This document shows, in pieces, positions 1 to 11,766 of a DNA stretch of 64,000 nucleotides. The stretch spans positions 930,001-994,000 of the forward strand of contig JAQJZZ010000011.1 in the NCBI GenBank assembly GCA_030077755.1, read 5' to 3'. The stretch is from Filosporella fistucella. Its lineage: Eukaryota; Ascomycota; Leotiomycetes; Helotiales. The stretch's first letter is position 1. Every line of letters starts with the position of its first letter. The translations under genes and the position numbers were made by a program. The notes under the pieces were generated by a model. It was not told the origin of the DNA. It saw only the letters and a list, made by a program, of their open reading frames with translations, and did no database searches.

Positions 1-380
1 CAGAACCTTTCAGTCATCTGGAATAAGCAGCCAGCCTCGACCCAAAGCCTGCTGCAACAGAGAGTAAGGATGAGTATCCATATATATGGGAAATTGCTGA
101 CCATATGTAGTTTCAATGCTGCGGCTACATGAATTCCACCTCTCCACCCTTCGTCGTCGACACAATGTGCCCTAATGCCCTGGTCGCCGCCGCTCAAGTT
201 GGATGCGTCGGTCCATTCTCCAAATTCGCTAACAACTTCCTCGATGTCATCTTCACTGGAGCCTTCGGTATCGTTGGAGTAGACGTAGCTTTGATTCTCA
301 TGACAGCAATGCTTCTCAAAGATCGCAAGGAGAAGGAGAGATATCGCCACATTGATGAGAAGCAGGGAGGAGGAATTTAA
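1..380 (+). CDS. Tetraspanin, C-terminal part (gene runs off the left edge)
   Basis: The model is join(<1..63,111..380); the intron 64-110 is 47 nt with GTAAGG donor and TAG acceptor. The joined frame reads through the tetraspanin CCG signature (FQCCGY at the start of the second exon), followed by further extracellular-loop cysteines (residues in MCPN and VGCVG contexts). A last hydrophobic helix and a short charged cytoplasmic tail follow. This is the second large loop, TM4 and C-terminus of a fungal tetraspanin, a four-helix membrane organiser of the plasma membrane or endomembranes. The N-terminal three helices lie outside the window, so I cannot say which fungal tetraspanin class it is. 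Identification rests on the CCG motif plus loop cysteines plus TM4, which together are specific. Confidence 0.85.
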
Positions 381-1733
381 GGATGATAATGAATAGGGGG
401 ATGAGGCTCTGACGGATTGGATGATGAGTTGTAGATGGAGAGGTTGGCTTTGTTCCGTTCTGTATCCAACTTTTCAGCGCAATGACGCTTCCTAGCTAGG
501 TCTAGTTTTAGAGTATAAACAGATGAGAGATCAATATTGGGGTACCATTGTATTTGCAAAATATTGTGCATTGTGCTGTTTGCAGATTTTATGGTACGAT
601 TCAATCTCCCTAAATCGCTAAATATGTCACCCAACGAACTCAATATGGAAGAGCTATACATCCAGCCCTCTTCAATATAAAATAAATACAGTCAATTCTC
701 TATAACATAACACCATACTTAACTATCGAATCTAAGCTTCATCTCTTACTCTAGATCTCTCATCCTCACATATCAACTACACAACAAAGCGTATCCTAAA
801 TATCATGGGGATATCAATCTACTCCCCCCTGTCTATGAACAGTAATACATAGGCATTGTAAGGAATGGCTCTTTGATATAGGAAGAAAGACAGATGGTTT
901 AAAGCTGTAGGTAGTAAGGGAGGAAATAAGGTGGAAAGAGGAATTAAGAGCGGGGTGGTAGTGGTAGATGATGTATATATATATAGATATATATGTATTG
1001 AATGATTAATAATTGATTGTTAGTTACCCAGCCCTACTAGTAACGTAAATTTGAGCTTTTCACCAAGATGGGATTTACAAGAGAGGGAGGAGGAGGAGGG
1101 TAAGGGAATAGAGATTCAATACAGAAAGTTAGGGAAAAGGCTTTATTAGTGGGTATCAAGAGATTTTGGGTAGGACCTCTTTTTGGGAAATTTTTGGGTT
1201 GGTGTTAGATGTTATGCTTAGGAGAATATAAATACTTAGTTGTGGGATTTTATACTTCCTGATTGGTTTGGCTTTGATTGATAGGAGAGTATAAGATAGG
1301 AATCTAAGGTTTCATGTATTGTGTCTTGGATGGTCTTTGTTCCTTGTTTAGGGAGCGTAGTAGGAGATTAATCTGTGAACGGTGGGAGTGAGTGAGGGTT
1401 AGAGAAGCATGACTCTTTGTATAGGTGATGAGGGAGGCAAGGGTATCAAATGGATTCTGTAGTACAAGAATGGATGGAAGATTTAGAAGATAAAGAATAG
1501 ATATACTAGTTAATAGAATGGTATTGATCGGTATATTCTTAACAATCTGTCGCACAGACGATTTAGAATGGATCCGTTTATTAAAAAGGGTATTGGTATC
1601 TTGCCAGCTATCTGAGTTATACCCAAAGACTCATTATTCTGCTGCTCCTCAAGCAAAGCAAAGCAAACCAACTTACACCCTCCATCCCATCTACACAGAC
1701 ACTCCCCCCCTTCCTCCACCCCATCAGCAAGAC
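381..1733. other. Intergenic, no gene seen
   Basis: This is the region downstream of the tetraspanin gene and downstream of the convergent zinc transporter. It is AT-rich in places, with a short TATATA run near 975-990 and purine-rich tracts. The short open frames show no family resemblance or codon pattern. It probably holds two 3' untranslated regions. Confidence 0.6.
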
Positions 1734-3040
1734 TCAAGCCCACTTCCCTAGCAACGCCATCAACGCCGCTCCAAGCAACACACAAAAAACCATAAAACCC
1801 AATCTACCACCCTCCCTCGTCAGCTCAGGATTAAACAGAAAGTCTCTCGCCAACAGCTCCACCAAGCCAGTATAGATCAATATCCCAGCTGAGATAGCAT
1901 CCAGTACGCCACTAACCACATTCGCTGTAAAACTAGCCGCGTTATACGTATGACTGAGTCCCATCCCTATCGCAATAGCAATCGGAGTCGTGAGTCCATA
2001 CCCCGCGCACAGAATCCAGGGGAGGAAAGAGAGTCGACGAGGGAAAGGGATAGCGCTCATACGGGCACCTATTCCTAGACCTTCGAAGGATTGGTGGAAG
2101 ACGAGAACGGGGTACAGGGTAGAGAATTCAGAGCCTGTTGTTCCGAGGTTCAAACCGATGATCACGGAGTGGAATATTACTCCGAATTCGAGGATGAGGA
2201 ACGCGGCTATTTGTTGTCTGAATGATCGCTCTTCGAATTCGAGGACCGAGGGAGAAGGAGAATTGCCTTTTTCACTGTCTTCAGCTAGGTCTTTGTCTTT
2301 CTTGGGGAGAGGCTCGTCTTTTAGTGCTTGAGCGTAGGCAATAGACGAGTGGAAATTTGGGTCTTGGTCGCCGGAGTGCATCTGGTTGTGGGTTAAACTC
2401 ATAGCTCTGCCTGCATGTTCATGGCCGTGTGCATGCGAGTGGTTTGCTCCCTCCGTCTGACCTGGTTTATCTGTAATGACGTTCTCGACATTAGGCCCGT
2501 GAGCGAATCCATATTTGCGGTCTACGTATTGTTCTGCACCAAAGTCCATGAGGAAGATGACCATCACGGAGAAGAGGACAATAGCTGGACACCAGGCGTA
2601 ATCAGCCCAGTGGCCTGTCATGCCTACGCATGTGTTAGGGCCGATTTCGCTGTAGGCTGGATCGAGAAGACTGTGTCTCATTAGTTTCTGATGCCATGTT
2701 GTGAGAGAGTACAAAGAATGTAGCAAGCCGTTGCTACTGCACGTGGGGAAGCGGGAAGGAAAGGGGAGACGAACTGGATAAAAGCCGTAGCGATAATGAC
2801 ACCAGCGCCAAAGTAACGAGCGAATAGATACACATAGATGTTGATGCGTACCCAGCTGACACGAGCAGCTATGACTGGGAAGAATGTAGCTGCAGAGGAA
2901 CAAATCAAGATGACAAAGATAGCTGAGATGCGTGCTCCGACACGGCCATCATAGTCGTTTTCTCCTCGATCGAGATAGCAAATTATTTGCACAGGGTCGA
3001 TTGTGTCGAGATTGACACTCGTAGGATCAAAGTCCGCCAT
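1734..3040 (-). CDS. ZIP-family zinc/iron transporter
   Basis: The model is complement(join(1734..2670,2775..3040)), 400 aa. The intron 2671-2774 ends after a CTAAT branch site, and joining it gives the family segment TAFIHLLDPAY. Eight hydrophobic helices are visible, with a long cytoplasmic loop between TM3 and TM4 carrying a His-rich metal-binding stretch (HSHAHGHEH, about residues 163-172). TM4 has the signature FHSVIIGLNLG (about 254) and TM5 has FHQSFEGLGIG (about 278), whose His and Glu form the transport site in ZIP proteins. It should import zinc (possibly iron) across the plasma membrane, like yeast Zrt1/Zrt2. The ATG at 3040 gives a normal ZIP N-terminus; an in-frame ATG-like start at 3091 would add 17 residues. 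Zrt1-like proteins are usually controlled by Zap1, but no site was identified. Confidence 0.93.
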
Positions 3041-3573
3041 CTGTTTAATCTGTGCTGTGTAAGAGAAGGCTGTTGAAGTGAAGTTGAACACTCTTGGTTG
3101 AAGTGGCTGTGTGAGAGATTTTCGTTGGACTCTTTATATCGAGCAGATCCGGCATGCGGCAAGTTAGCAACGGACTCGATAAAATAGGTGTTTCTTATTC
3201 TCAAGCTAGAAGAAACCTGGAAGCCAATACCAGCTGTTCAAAGTGAGTATTATCTGAGAAAGTCTGCATCGTTGCGTAAAAGTCAAAAGGGTGGGTTTGG
3301 GAAACACCTTGATGGTTACGCTAAGCTGAACCCCAACGTGGGATGCCTTGCACATTCCACATAATTGAGCATCTTATCATTCGTCCTATTTACAATTACC
3401 CGCCCAAATAAAAGGGCTGAACATGCGCTGTCACCTTTATGGCTATGATCAGATGCCACCGATTTGGCCTGCCATTCGGTGCCTCCGTTCCCAGTCACCA
3501 ATTTCGTGGGTCGAGGCCATCAAGGTCCTCAAAATATCCTCATGCCCATTTCTTACCTTGCATGCAGAGATGC
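3041..3573. other. Promoter region of the zinc transporter
   Basis: This lies between the zinc transporter start (minus strand) and the 3' end of the next minus-strand gene. It holds the 5' leader and promoter of the transporter. Nothing else is recognisable. Confidence 0.5.
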
Positions 3574-5196
3574 TTATTCGGTAATAAGATTTCCAAGAGC
3601 CGTGGCAGCGGATATCAATGCACCGCTGCAGACAATAAACACGTATTCTCGGTGCTTTAATCCTGTTATATCTTTAGTCTTCGCTCCACTTTGACGACAT
3701 TCGGACATTACCATCTTTCGTCAACATCAAACCCAGAACCACAAACGCATTCAACGGTATGCGCATAATCCCATAGATCTTTGCTCGGACTCCATCATCT
3801 ACGATTTTCTCCTTCAGATGTGCCATACTTGGGAAGTAAACCCCACAGCAGACTTCGAATAAGCAAAAGCACCAGAAGGTGATAGCCTCATTACGAATAA
3901 CAACTGGAACAATAAAGCAAGCGCTTGCTAAGGTCAATGTCACCATCAACAATGTGGATGAAGAGACAGCCAGTCTTCCAGCCTTCAAAGAAGAGCAATA
4001 TGTGAAAAATATCGACCCCAACATCATGGCACACATCAAGGCCGCAAAAATCATACCATACGGCAGATCTGACGTTTGACCACTTTCTCTATGAGATAGC
4101 TGCAATGCCGGGAACTTGAAGAAGATCCACAGATACATGGATCCTTCGAAGCAACAAGACGTGAGGCACAACGCCCATAGTCTCTTGTCTACAAAGAACG
4201 TTAGTCAAACGGCCGATCTGTGACACGGCACTGACCATTGAGGATATATTGGAACCCGTTCTGCTCCCTTTTCTCTGAAACGAGCGGACCTAGACCCTCC
4301 CCATGTGCGCTATCTCCAAAATTTTCGCTCTGTCTCTTATTAGCTGACTGTTCAATGGTCCCGTTTGCCGACTGACCCATTGTCGCGAAATGAAGGCGAA
4401 AGCTAAGAAGAGACAGAAAACCGCCGCCATGAACGGCGCCGTCTGCGACTTGGTCAAATCGGCCACAGCTTGAGCGAACACCCCCGCCAAAATAGCGACG
4501 ATTCCATTCAATGTTGTCATTATTCCAAATACATCCTTTAAAGAACCACCCGCTTCGTCAAGATGTTGTTTGTGAAATTCGGTAACCATCCAACTCTCAA
4601 ACACACTATACATCAATGTGCTACTCAGTCCACCGAGTATCCGACCTGCGAAGAGGATATATATTGAGTCGAAAAGTATTGTGAAGCATGATACGGAGTA
4701 GGTGATACAGAATGCAAGGCATGCAGCTCTTCTACCATGCTTATCTGCAAGTGCTCCGACAAACGAAGCTGAAATCGCAGCGGCTAGAAATCCGGTAGTG
4801 AAGAGATGTGCAACCGTTTCCTCCGGCAGCATTTTCTGGTCTGACTTCAGTCAGCAGAAATCCGTCGTGCAGCTACTATATCTCCTCGATAAATACCTTT
4901 GTACATTGTATAAATATACGGCCCCTGCTCGCAATCAGTTTATTGACATCCTAGAGCAACGAAGCACTACACACCTGGAGCCAATCCGAACCAACAACCA
5001 ACAGATATACTGGCAAAAACCTCATCTTAAAATTCCGTACAACAGCATCTGCAGCAATGACAGCTTCTTTACTAGCTATCCCGCTGAAAGCCTCGCTCCT
5101 TTCCTTCTTTGCACGCCCATCTTGCCGATATTGTCGATACCCCAGGACAGAATTGACAAGTACAAACCCTAAAACGTTATATTCATAGAAGCCCAT
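3574..5196 (-). CDS. MFSD5-type major facilitator (molybdate-anion transporter family)
   Basis: There are six exons, complement(join(3574..3662,3712..4188,4236..4329,4377..4840,4897..4924,4975..5196)), 457 aa. The pieces join in phase into a continuous family sequence: DWLQ then GPYIYTMYKD, a small 28-nt exon, then the MFS motif-A loop GALADKHGRRAA (about residues 112-123), QWSENFGD, ILNDKRLWALC and CFEGSMY. About 11-12 hydrophobic helices are visible. The last exon was found by splicing at 3712, since unspliced reading gives an unlikely tail; spliced, it ends LKHREYVFIVCSG. The family (DUF791/MFS_5) includes the algal and human MFSD5 molybdate transporters, so molybdate or another oxyanion is the likely substrate; this is inference from family only. 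It neighbours a zinc transporter, so both flanking genes handle micronutrients. Confidence 0.9.
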
Positions 5197-6002
5197 TTTG
5201 AAAATCGAGAAATGGAAAAAGAGAAATAGAGGGAAAGATCATCGATGGAATAGAAGCCACTGAAGATCTTCTTCAGTGGTATGTTTCCTCAACGCTCTAT
5301 GTCGCACATACAGCGGGGAACGACCTTCCAAGGGATCATCATCGCCAAGTTCTCTCTTCAATGTTGGCATTCCTCGCGTGGCACGCATTTTTGGCAGGAT
5401 GTATGAAACTGTTGGCAGCGATGGTGATTCAGGAAAGGCATGTTTGCCTCGCCAGTGATTTCGAAATGGCTTGGCATCCGGCCATATTCGGAAAGTGGGG
5501 TTGCTCGAGCTAGTATCACACCTCTTATACAGAATCTTCTCAAAATATCGATCATCCATTTATTGAGCAAATGCTATAAACTGAAGTTAAGAGTGTATGT
5601 GGAACGCCGCCGCGATTCCAGATTTATCCTCCTTCTCAGGAGGCTCTGAGAACAGAACTCTAGTGAAGGGAAAGGCCGTTTCAACTACGAATCCATCGAT
5701 GCGTCTGCGGAACTGCATTAGTAGCTGACATTTGAGCTTTATTCGATCTTGTCCCGCAAAACATTACTCTTGATTAAAAAGAAATCAGACTGCGGTACCA
5801 ATTCCCCTCAAGAAGTGTATCGCTGAGCTGGATTCTACATCTGTCTTTCCGGGAGGGAGACTATAGAAGCATGTTCGAACCCAAAGTATTCCAAAACCTA
5901 TTCGCTCTCCCTCCATAGATCTTCGGATCGCATTCGTCATATCTTCGTATGTCCCAAGGCTCTCTGGAATGAGATCTTGTAATGCAGCTGAGCGGATTAG
6001 CA
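5197..6002. other. Unassigned region, possible minus-strand gene remnant
   Basis: Two moderately long minus-strand open frames (5785-6003 and 5239-5559) lie here. They do not resemble any family I recognise, and I found no splice joining them into a convincing protein. They may be a decayed gene or chance frames in the shared upstream region of two divergent genes. Confidence 0.3.
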
Positions 6003-7314
6003 ATGAGCATTACTATTCTTCATCCTAAGCAGGCTATGATATTCATCATTTGTTATCTGAGCTTCGCAACTTCGTTGTCGCTTCCGTGATTTTCTGTATC
6101 TCCAATAGCCAATTCTTCTCGTTCTTGCACCTCTCGCTGGTCATCTTTAGCTATAGGGATTCTACTCATCTGCTTGTCATTCTATACTTTGAGAGTCCAA
6201 CGGAGTGATGAAGTAAGTCCATCCTCATCTACCTCTTGTATAAGTTGTATACCACATATTGACAATTTCAATATAAAATATTCGATAGAGAATCCAGTAT
6301 TGAAATTGTTTCCCAGCCGCCAGTAGCAGATGCTTGGGATGAAAGGCTCAAAACAGCTAGTCTGGCAGTTTCTATGCCCTCCAAGTCACCACCGCTCAAG
6401 GGGATACCAGCCAAGGATCGGTCGAGACTGCTTATAGTATATCTCTATTCGAACTTCACGATCGGCCTCCAGAATCTTGAATTTTTCGGCGAGAGAGGAC
6501 TCAATGGGGCAGCAGACTTCATCTTCGTGTTCAACGAGAATGTGACGGAAGATATCATCGATTTGATACCAGAGGAACCGAATATCAAGATAAAAAGGCG
6601 AGAGAACACTTGTTTCGACCTTGGGGCAATCGGAGAAGTCTTATCGGAAGGTGATTTGTGGAAGAAATACACGAGATTCATAACCATGAATGCAAGCGTG
6701 CGAGGGCCATTCCTTCCAGCATATAGTAGCTCTGCTTGCTGGACAGATTTGTTTCTAAACAAGATCACAGACAAAGTCAAGGCTAGTAAATTCATCACCA
6801 TTATAATAGTCCACTGATTCAATTTTTTCCGAAGCTTGTCGCTACAACCTCCAATTGTCTCCCACGTCCTCATGCTCAATCTATGCTCTTTGCCACAGAT
6901 CACATCGGAATGTCCATCCTCATGAATAAGACATTGGCATTCTCAGTGGGTGTTGCAGAGAATTACGGTTCCGTCGACGATCCAACTGGTTTCACGCCAT
7001 GCTATCCAACTTTGAATAAGGCAGTTCATGGCGAGATGGGGTTCACAAATCTCATCAGGTCGCAGGGTTATGAAGTAGATGCAATAATGATATCGTTTCA
7101 AGCCGCTACACCAGAGACTTATTGTGCAGTGGCCGGAAATCCACCAGATGCCCTATACACTGGGAGGTATTTCGGGGCCAGTGTGCATCCGTATGAGTTG
7201 ATTTTCATCAAGGCGAACAGAAAGATAGAACCTAAACTGCTCGAGAATATGACAAAATGGCATCTCAGTATGAATACTAGCAGTTGGGATACTTGTGTGG
7301 CAAAGAATAAATGA
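6003..7314 (+). CDS. Putative fungal type II membrane glycosyltransferase
   Basis: The tentative model is join(6003..6051,6109..6212,6317..6775,6835..7314), 363 aa. The two large exons are solid. They encode a globular domain with a SRLLIVYLYSN strand, ADFIFVFNEN, ENTCFDLGA and NASVRGPFLP, then CNACG-free conserved blocks such as NCLPRPHAQSM, YEVDAIMISF and SVHPYELIFIKANR. I associate this pattern with a conserved fungal/plant family of putative glycosyltransferases; it has no characterised member that I can name. Upstream, an open stretch encodes a single membrane anchor (IGILLICLSFY) that joins in phase at 6212/6317, giving a Golgi-type topology. The first exon is weak: an in-frame TGA at 6087 must be removed by a GTTATC-donor intron (6052-6108). 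It is the first gene of the glycan cluster. Confidence 0.7.
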
Positions 7315-7903
7315 ATTTGGATTGGAATTGTATGAAAATATAAATAAGGTTATCAAAAAGGACATGAAATGAGGAGTACCAGAGAGGATGTCACATTTTT
7401 CTCGTATCGTGAATTCTGACAGGGGGTAATTCTAGGGATTCGCACCCCTGAAAATAGACAATTGGCACGATGAAACACATGGAATGATAAAATAATACGC
7501 TCACATCACAACACCAAAAGCGTTACAGATATATCTTTCCCTTAATCCAACCACCTTTCAAGGCATCAATTGCTTCTTTTTTACCCCCGAGGCTCTGGTT
7601 GCTTGACAATCTCGAAGATCATATCTCCTCAGCTATCGGGAGATCTCCCATGCAGCCAGCCAGAGTGGCTTGTGGCTATCCGTCTCCAGCCCGCCACCAA
7701 ATCTCAAAGCAGCGTAAAAAGAAAATTGGGACTCGATAAGAAATGCATCAGGCACATCCATTCTTAGCGGAAGAAGCCTTTGAATCCGATTCAGGGGGTG
7801 TCACCGCAAAGAATGTTCAAGCATCGTAATGATTTTCATGCCTCTCCAAATCCACTTCGCACGAGGATCGTGAAGCCGTAGATCTTGTTATCTGGGCAGG
7901 AAA
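7315..7903. other. Intergenic between two co-oriented transferase genes
   Basis: This holds the 3' region of the upstream gene and the promoter of the downstream one. No gene or repeat is recognisable. Confidence 0.5.
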
Positions 7904-9003
7904 ATGGCTTCCTACAGCGACATCGCAAAGACGCCCGTCAAGAAATTGATCTTCCCAGCCATCTGGCTCGCCCTCCTCGTCTGGTTCCTCAACTCGGATG
8001 CCCGTCACCAGATCCATTTCCCGACTGTCTCTTCAAACGCCTCGATCGTTGAGACGCCCGCTTCATCACCAAATGTCTCGTACAACCTCCCCGTTGTCTC
8101 GGAGATCTATGATGCACTTACTTCCGTCAAGAAACTGAGTAGTAACCACTCAGTCGTGACTGCAAATGTATCTACGAGTAGCAAGGTAGCAGCTATCATC
8201 GAGACTCGTGCTTCTGCCCAAATCATCCCTCTTATTCTTCATTTCAGCGCTGTCTTGGGTCCCGATTGGCCTATCATAATCTACACCACTGGTGAAAATG
8301 CCGGCAGCTTTAGCACTTCCCACGCTCTTCTCCGACATATCAACGCCGGGCGCATCGTGGTTCGTTTACTGCCCGAAGGACTCTATTTCCCCAATTGGGA
8401 CTCGGTGTCAAGTTTCTTGACCACGCCTTGGCTATGGGTTGATTTGGCGCCAGCTGAGAACTTGCTCATCTTTCAGAGCGATTCTATTCTCTGTGCGAAT
8501 AGTGTAAGAAGTGTAGAGGATTTCTTTGAGTGGGACTTGATTGGAGCACCGATTTCAGAGGGCTTTGGGCAGGGGTATAATGGGGGTTTGAGCTTGAGGA
8601 AGAGGAGTACTGTACTCAGGGTGCTGAGTAAGTATGAATGGGCTGCTGATAGACGACCTGAGGATCAATGGTACTACTTCAGGTAAGTTTCGAATCGTGC
8701 TTGATTGCTGTGTACTGATCTGTTGTCAGGATGCGGGATCTGGAGCAGATAGAAAAGGAAGAGGGTGTTGAAGACGGAATCAAATTGCCTTCAATGGAAA
8801 TCGCCAGGACATTTGCCGTGGAAACAATCGATTATCCTAGTCCACTGGGATTACAGTAAGTTCCGAGTCGAGTGAGGGCAAAATTTTGACTGATGATGTA
8901 TAGCCAACCTACACGTTTTATTAATGCTGAGCAGCGGATGAGTCCATTGGATGACTGGTGTCCAGAATACAAGTTGGCAAGAACAGATCGAATTAATGAA
9001 TAG
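7904..9003 (+). CDS. DUF5672-family glycosyltransferase-like protein
   Basis: The model is join(7904..8682,8730..8855,8904..9003), 334 aa; both introns have GTAAGT donors and are 47-48 nt. The N-terminus is a short cytoplasmic tail followed by one membrane anchor (residues about 13-30, FPAIWLALLVWFL), then a Ser/Thr-rich stem. The luminal domain carries VAAIIETRASAQII, LLIFQSDSIL (about 187-196), DLIGAPI and GYNGGLSLRK (about 224-233), the hallmark blocks of DUF5672 proteins. These are predicted GT-A fold transferases found in eukaryote and bacterial surface-glycan loci. The QSD segment may be the equivalent of the metal-binding DXD; that is inference. It lies 0.6 kb downstream of another putative transferase on the same strand and converges on an acyltransferase. 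Confidence 0.85.
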
Positions 9004-9464
9004 ACTTTAATATAATATTAATACCACGATTCCAAGAACCTAGAGTTAAGTATTATGTGCGTTTCCTCATGCTGCTGTAAAGTGTGTCTTACAATTCGCT
9101 CCTCCTTCGTGATTTGAGGTGAAATCGTAGTGAATTCAACTGCAACTCTCCCAGCGTCGGTCACTTCAATTTTACGGATTACATATGGCTTTAGTCTGCA
9201 AGAAAAAGAAGGAATATATTCTCCCATTCGGGAAGCAGCAGCAGGTTGTTAATCTTGGAGTCGAAGTCTATTTGGATGTACTCAGTTTTACCTTATGTAA
9301 CATCTCGTGTTAAAATACAAAGGCTTTTCCTCACATAGTTCTGTCCATGTCAACACCCTGTACTCCGAATTCCCATACTGTCTTTCCGTTCATAAACTTC
9401 CTTTACATCTCTTTTCAAGCAATAAAATCATGTTCTTTCAAGAAGAAGCAGCAGCCCCTCATAC
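9004..9464. other. Convergent 3' region
   Basis: This is a 460-bp gap between the stop codons of two convergent genes. It is AT-rich just after 9003, and no gene is seen. Confidence 0.5.
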
Positions 9465-10982
9465 TTACTTCGGCTTAGCACAAACTCCAGACAACCACCT
9501 CGCAAACCTCACAGACTGCATATCAAACGCTCTCCAATGGCAATCTGCGGCCCATACCACTATCGGGGTAAACAACACAGCGCCGAGCCACCACGTAGCT
9601 GAGAAAGGTTGGGCCTCCGAACTCGCTATCCTGGTCACACTGGGGATAATTTTGCGTCCAATAGTCTGCATCAAAGGCCAATGGACGATATAAAGCCCGA
9701 ATGAGATATCACCGGCATAAACGGCTAGAGCAGATGTGAAAGGTTTTTGAAGAGGCTCGAAATGTTCAAACGCGAGGAGAAGTAGGAGAGCGCCTACTGA
9801 TATCCAGAAATATTGCTGAAGAAGCTCGTTGGAGTAAATGGTTGGAGTATAGTAGGCGAATGACTTGAAGCCCATCGCTGAAGACGCGCCATAGGCAGGC
9901 CAACTTCCTATGAAGAGCGAAAGAATAAGAATCGAGATCCAGAATATCGATTTGATGGTTGGCCACCCAGATTTGAGCGCTGCGTTTCCTTTGCTGAAGT
10001 CGAATGCATAAATATATAGCGATTCTTTCCTGAAGATTCGCAGCTCAGCAAGAACGATACCGCATATGAAGAGGAAAGTATCCCAATGAGTATTCGAAAT
10101 ACAGTAAAATCCAATTGAGAGCAGGAACAACATTCTGATGAAGGGTCTTGAGCCTCCAAAACAAAGAACGAGCAAGAACACAGCCATAGATCCTCGAAAT
10201 TCCATGGGTAAAGTCCAGAGCTGAGGTACACTCTCGGGGTAAAATTCAGCCCATGTAAACGGATTCAACATCGCCATGAAATTCCCCCACATCCTCAATA
10301 TCTGCGCCCACAAGCTGGGCTGAGCGGGCACACAATTCATATCCATTGGATTTCCTGCTCCAAAGCACCCGTAGTATTGTCCGAAAATAGCTGTCAACAC
10401 CATGGCAGCCAAAGCTGGCAAAAACAGTCTTGGAGCCCGTCGAAATACTGCAGAGGAAAGATTGCTGAAGAGCTGGCTGCTATCCTGTTTTCGAGAGAGC
10501 TGCAGAGGTTTGTATGCTAGGACATAGCCTGAGAGGATGAAGAATATGGCTACCATGAATCGACCCGAGAAGAGAAGGCGCACGAAGGGCAGTTGGATAA
10601 AGTAAATATCATTTGCGCTAGAGCGATATCCAGTATGAATCCACATCCCATATTCCGTTGCAATATGTTGAAAATATACTAGAATGGACGCCAGACCGCG
10701 AACACCGTTCAAGTATGTGGTCTCCGAGATATTTGGAGTCGTGCTGGAGATGTGCCGTTTCCCAAACCGATGCATGAATGATGGAATGAAAAAGGAAGCA
10801 TATGATACAAGTAAAGGTATTATCTGAGAAGAGGGTATCTCGAACTTCGATCTTCTGGCTGCTAATGGAGCAGATTTGACTTCTAGAACCTCCTCATCAT
10901 CGCACATGAGAGGAGTCTCAACATCTGAATTCTGTTCTCCATTCATCATATGCAAACGAGTGAAGTTGACAATTCGATCCAT
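9465..10982 (-). CDS. Acyltransferase-3 family membrane O-acyltransferase
   Basis: This is an intronless frame of 505 aa starting at ATG 10982. A soluble N-terminal region of about 80 residues is followed by LNGVRGLAS and then H106, the Arg-X10-His arrangement typical of the acyltransferase-3 (OafA/NodX-like) catalytic entrance. About ten hydrophobic helices follow, including FMVAIFFILSGYVLAY and a C-terminal GDISFGLYIVHWPL, which is a classic family block. Such proteins move acetyl or other acyl groups from acyl-CoA onto sugars at the membrane. Its place among transferases and a nucleotide-sugar transporter argues for O-acylation of the glycan made by the cluster. A second member of the same family lies at 19779-21392. 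Confidence 0.93.
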   Translation of the reverse strand: MDRIVNFTRLHMMNGEQNSDVETPLMCDDEEVLEVKSAPLAARRSKFEIPSSQIIPLLVSYASFFIPSFMHRFGKRHISSTTPNISETTYLNGVRGLASILVYFQHIATEYGMWIHTGYRSSANDIYFIQLPFVRLLFSGRFMVAIFFILSGYVLAYKPLQLSRKQDSSQLFSNLSSAVFRRAPRLFLPALAAMVLTAIFGQYYGCFGAGNPMDMNCVPAQPSLWAQILRMWGNFMAMLNPFTWAEFYPESVPQLWTLPMEFRGSMAVFLLVLCFGGSRPFIRMLFLLSIGFYCISNTHWDTFLFICGIVLAELRIFRKESLYIYAFDFSKGNAALKSGWPTIKSIFWISILILSLFIGSWPAYGASSAMGFKSFAYYTPTIYSNELLQQYFWISVGALLLLLAFEHFEPLQKPFTSALAVYAGDISFGLYIVHWPLMQTIGRKIIPSVTRIASSEAQPFSATWWLGAVLFTPIVVWAADCHWRAFDMQSVRFARWLSGVCAKPK

Positions 10983-11766
10983 GATGGCAGTCCAGATACG
11001 GGAATACTGAACAAACTTGCAGGTGCAGATGTTCAGATACTCTTACCAGGGGAGAGTCTGCGGGAACCAGAGTCATGAAAGGGGTAAGCAGAAGGCATGG
11101 ATCGACATTATTGGGAAAGCCATATCATAAGGCACTCCCCTATGTCCCTGCCCCCGCTATATTCAATTTTTGTTTGCTTTTCATGGCTACCGCCCGGGAA
11201 GGTAAAGTGTCTCGGGATATAGTCGCAGTACGTCATTTTATTTAATTATGGCAAAAAGGAGGTTTTCTATTAAGACACCTTAATTTTGAGACACGGCATG
11301 GTTCGGAGAACTATAAGACATCTCAGGAACGAGTGACGTAGCAAGGCTCTCGTGTATGGAAGGGTCACTTACACTACCTCCATATGTTCTGATTGCTAAT
11401 TCGTTATTCATGCTGTATTGAACTCTTTTTATTTCAAGTTTATGCTTGTCTCCATCTCTGCACAACATATTTGACTTGTTACGGCTGATTTATACGCTAT
11501 CTGAATTGAAAGATGTGCTGTTCGCCTAGTAAACTCCTGTCTCCAGACTGTCTGTACAAAAAGCTCCCGCCCAAAAGGAAAGCAAAACACACTCAGATTC
11601 TTTACAGTGTTTCTGACGCGGCGCCATAACTGCTAGCATACAAACTCTAGGAAATGGTCTCGTTGTTTCAATAAGACCGTTTGGTGTTGTGAAACCGACC
11701 CTTCCCCAATCGATTTCCTGATGGTCCTGTTTTTCACCAGAACTCTACTAACAGTTCTCGTCGTTA
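10983..11766. other. Intergenic between acyltransferase promoter and fusion-gene 3' end
   Basis: This contains the upstream region of the minus-strand acyltransferase and the 3' region of the next minus-strand gene. Short open frames are not convincing. Confidence 0.5.

Noticed and set aside
5239..6003. Minus-strand gene from two adjacent open frames
   Set aside because: No recognisable family, no convincing splice between the pieces, and no clear start; left as an unassigned region.
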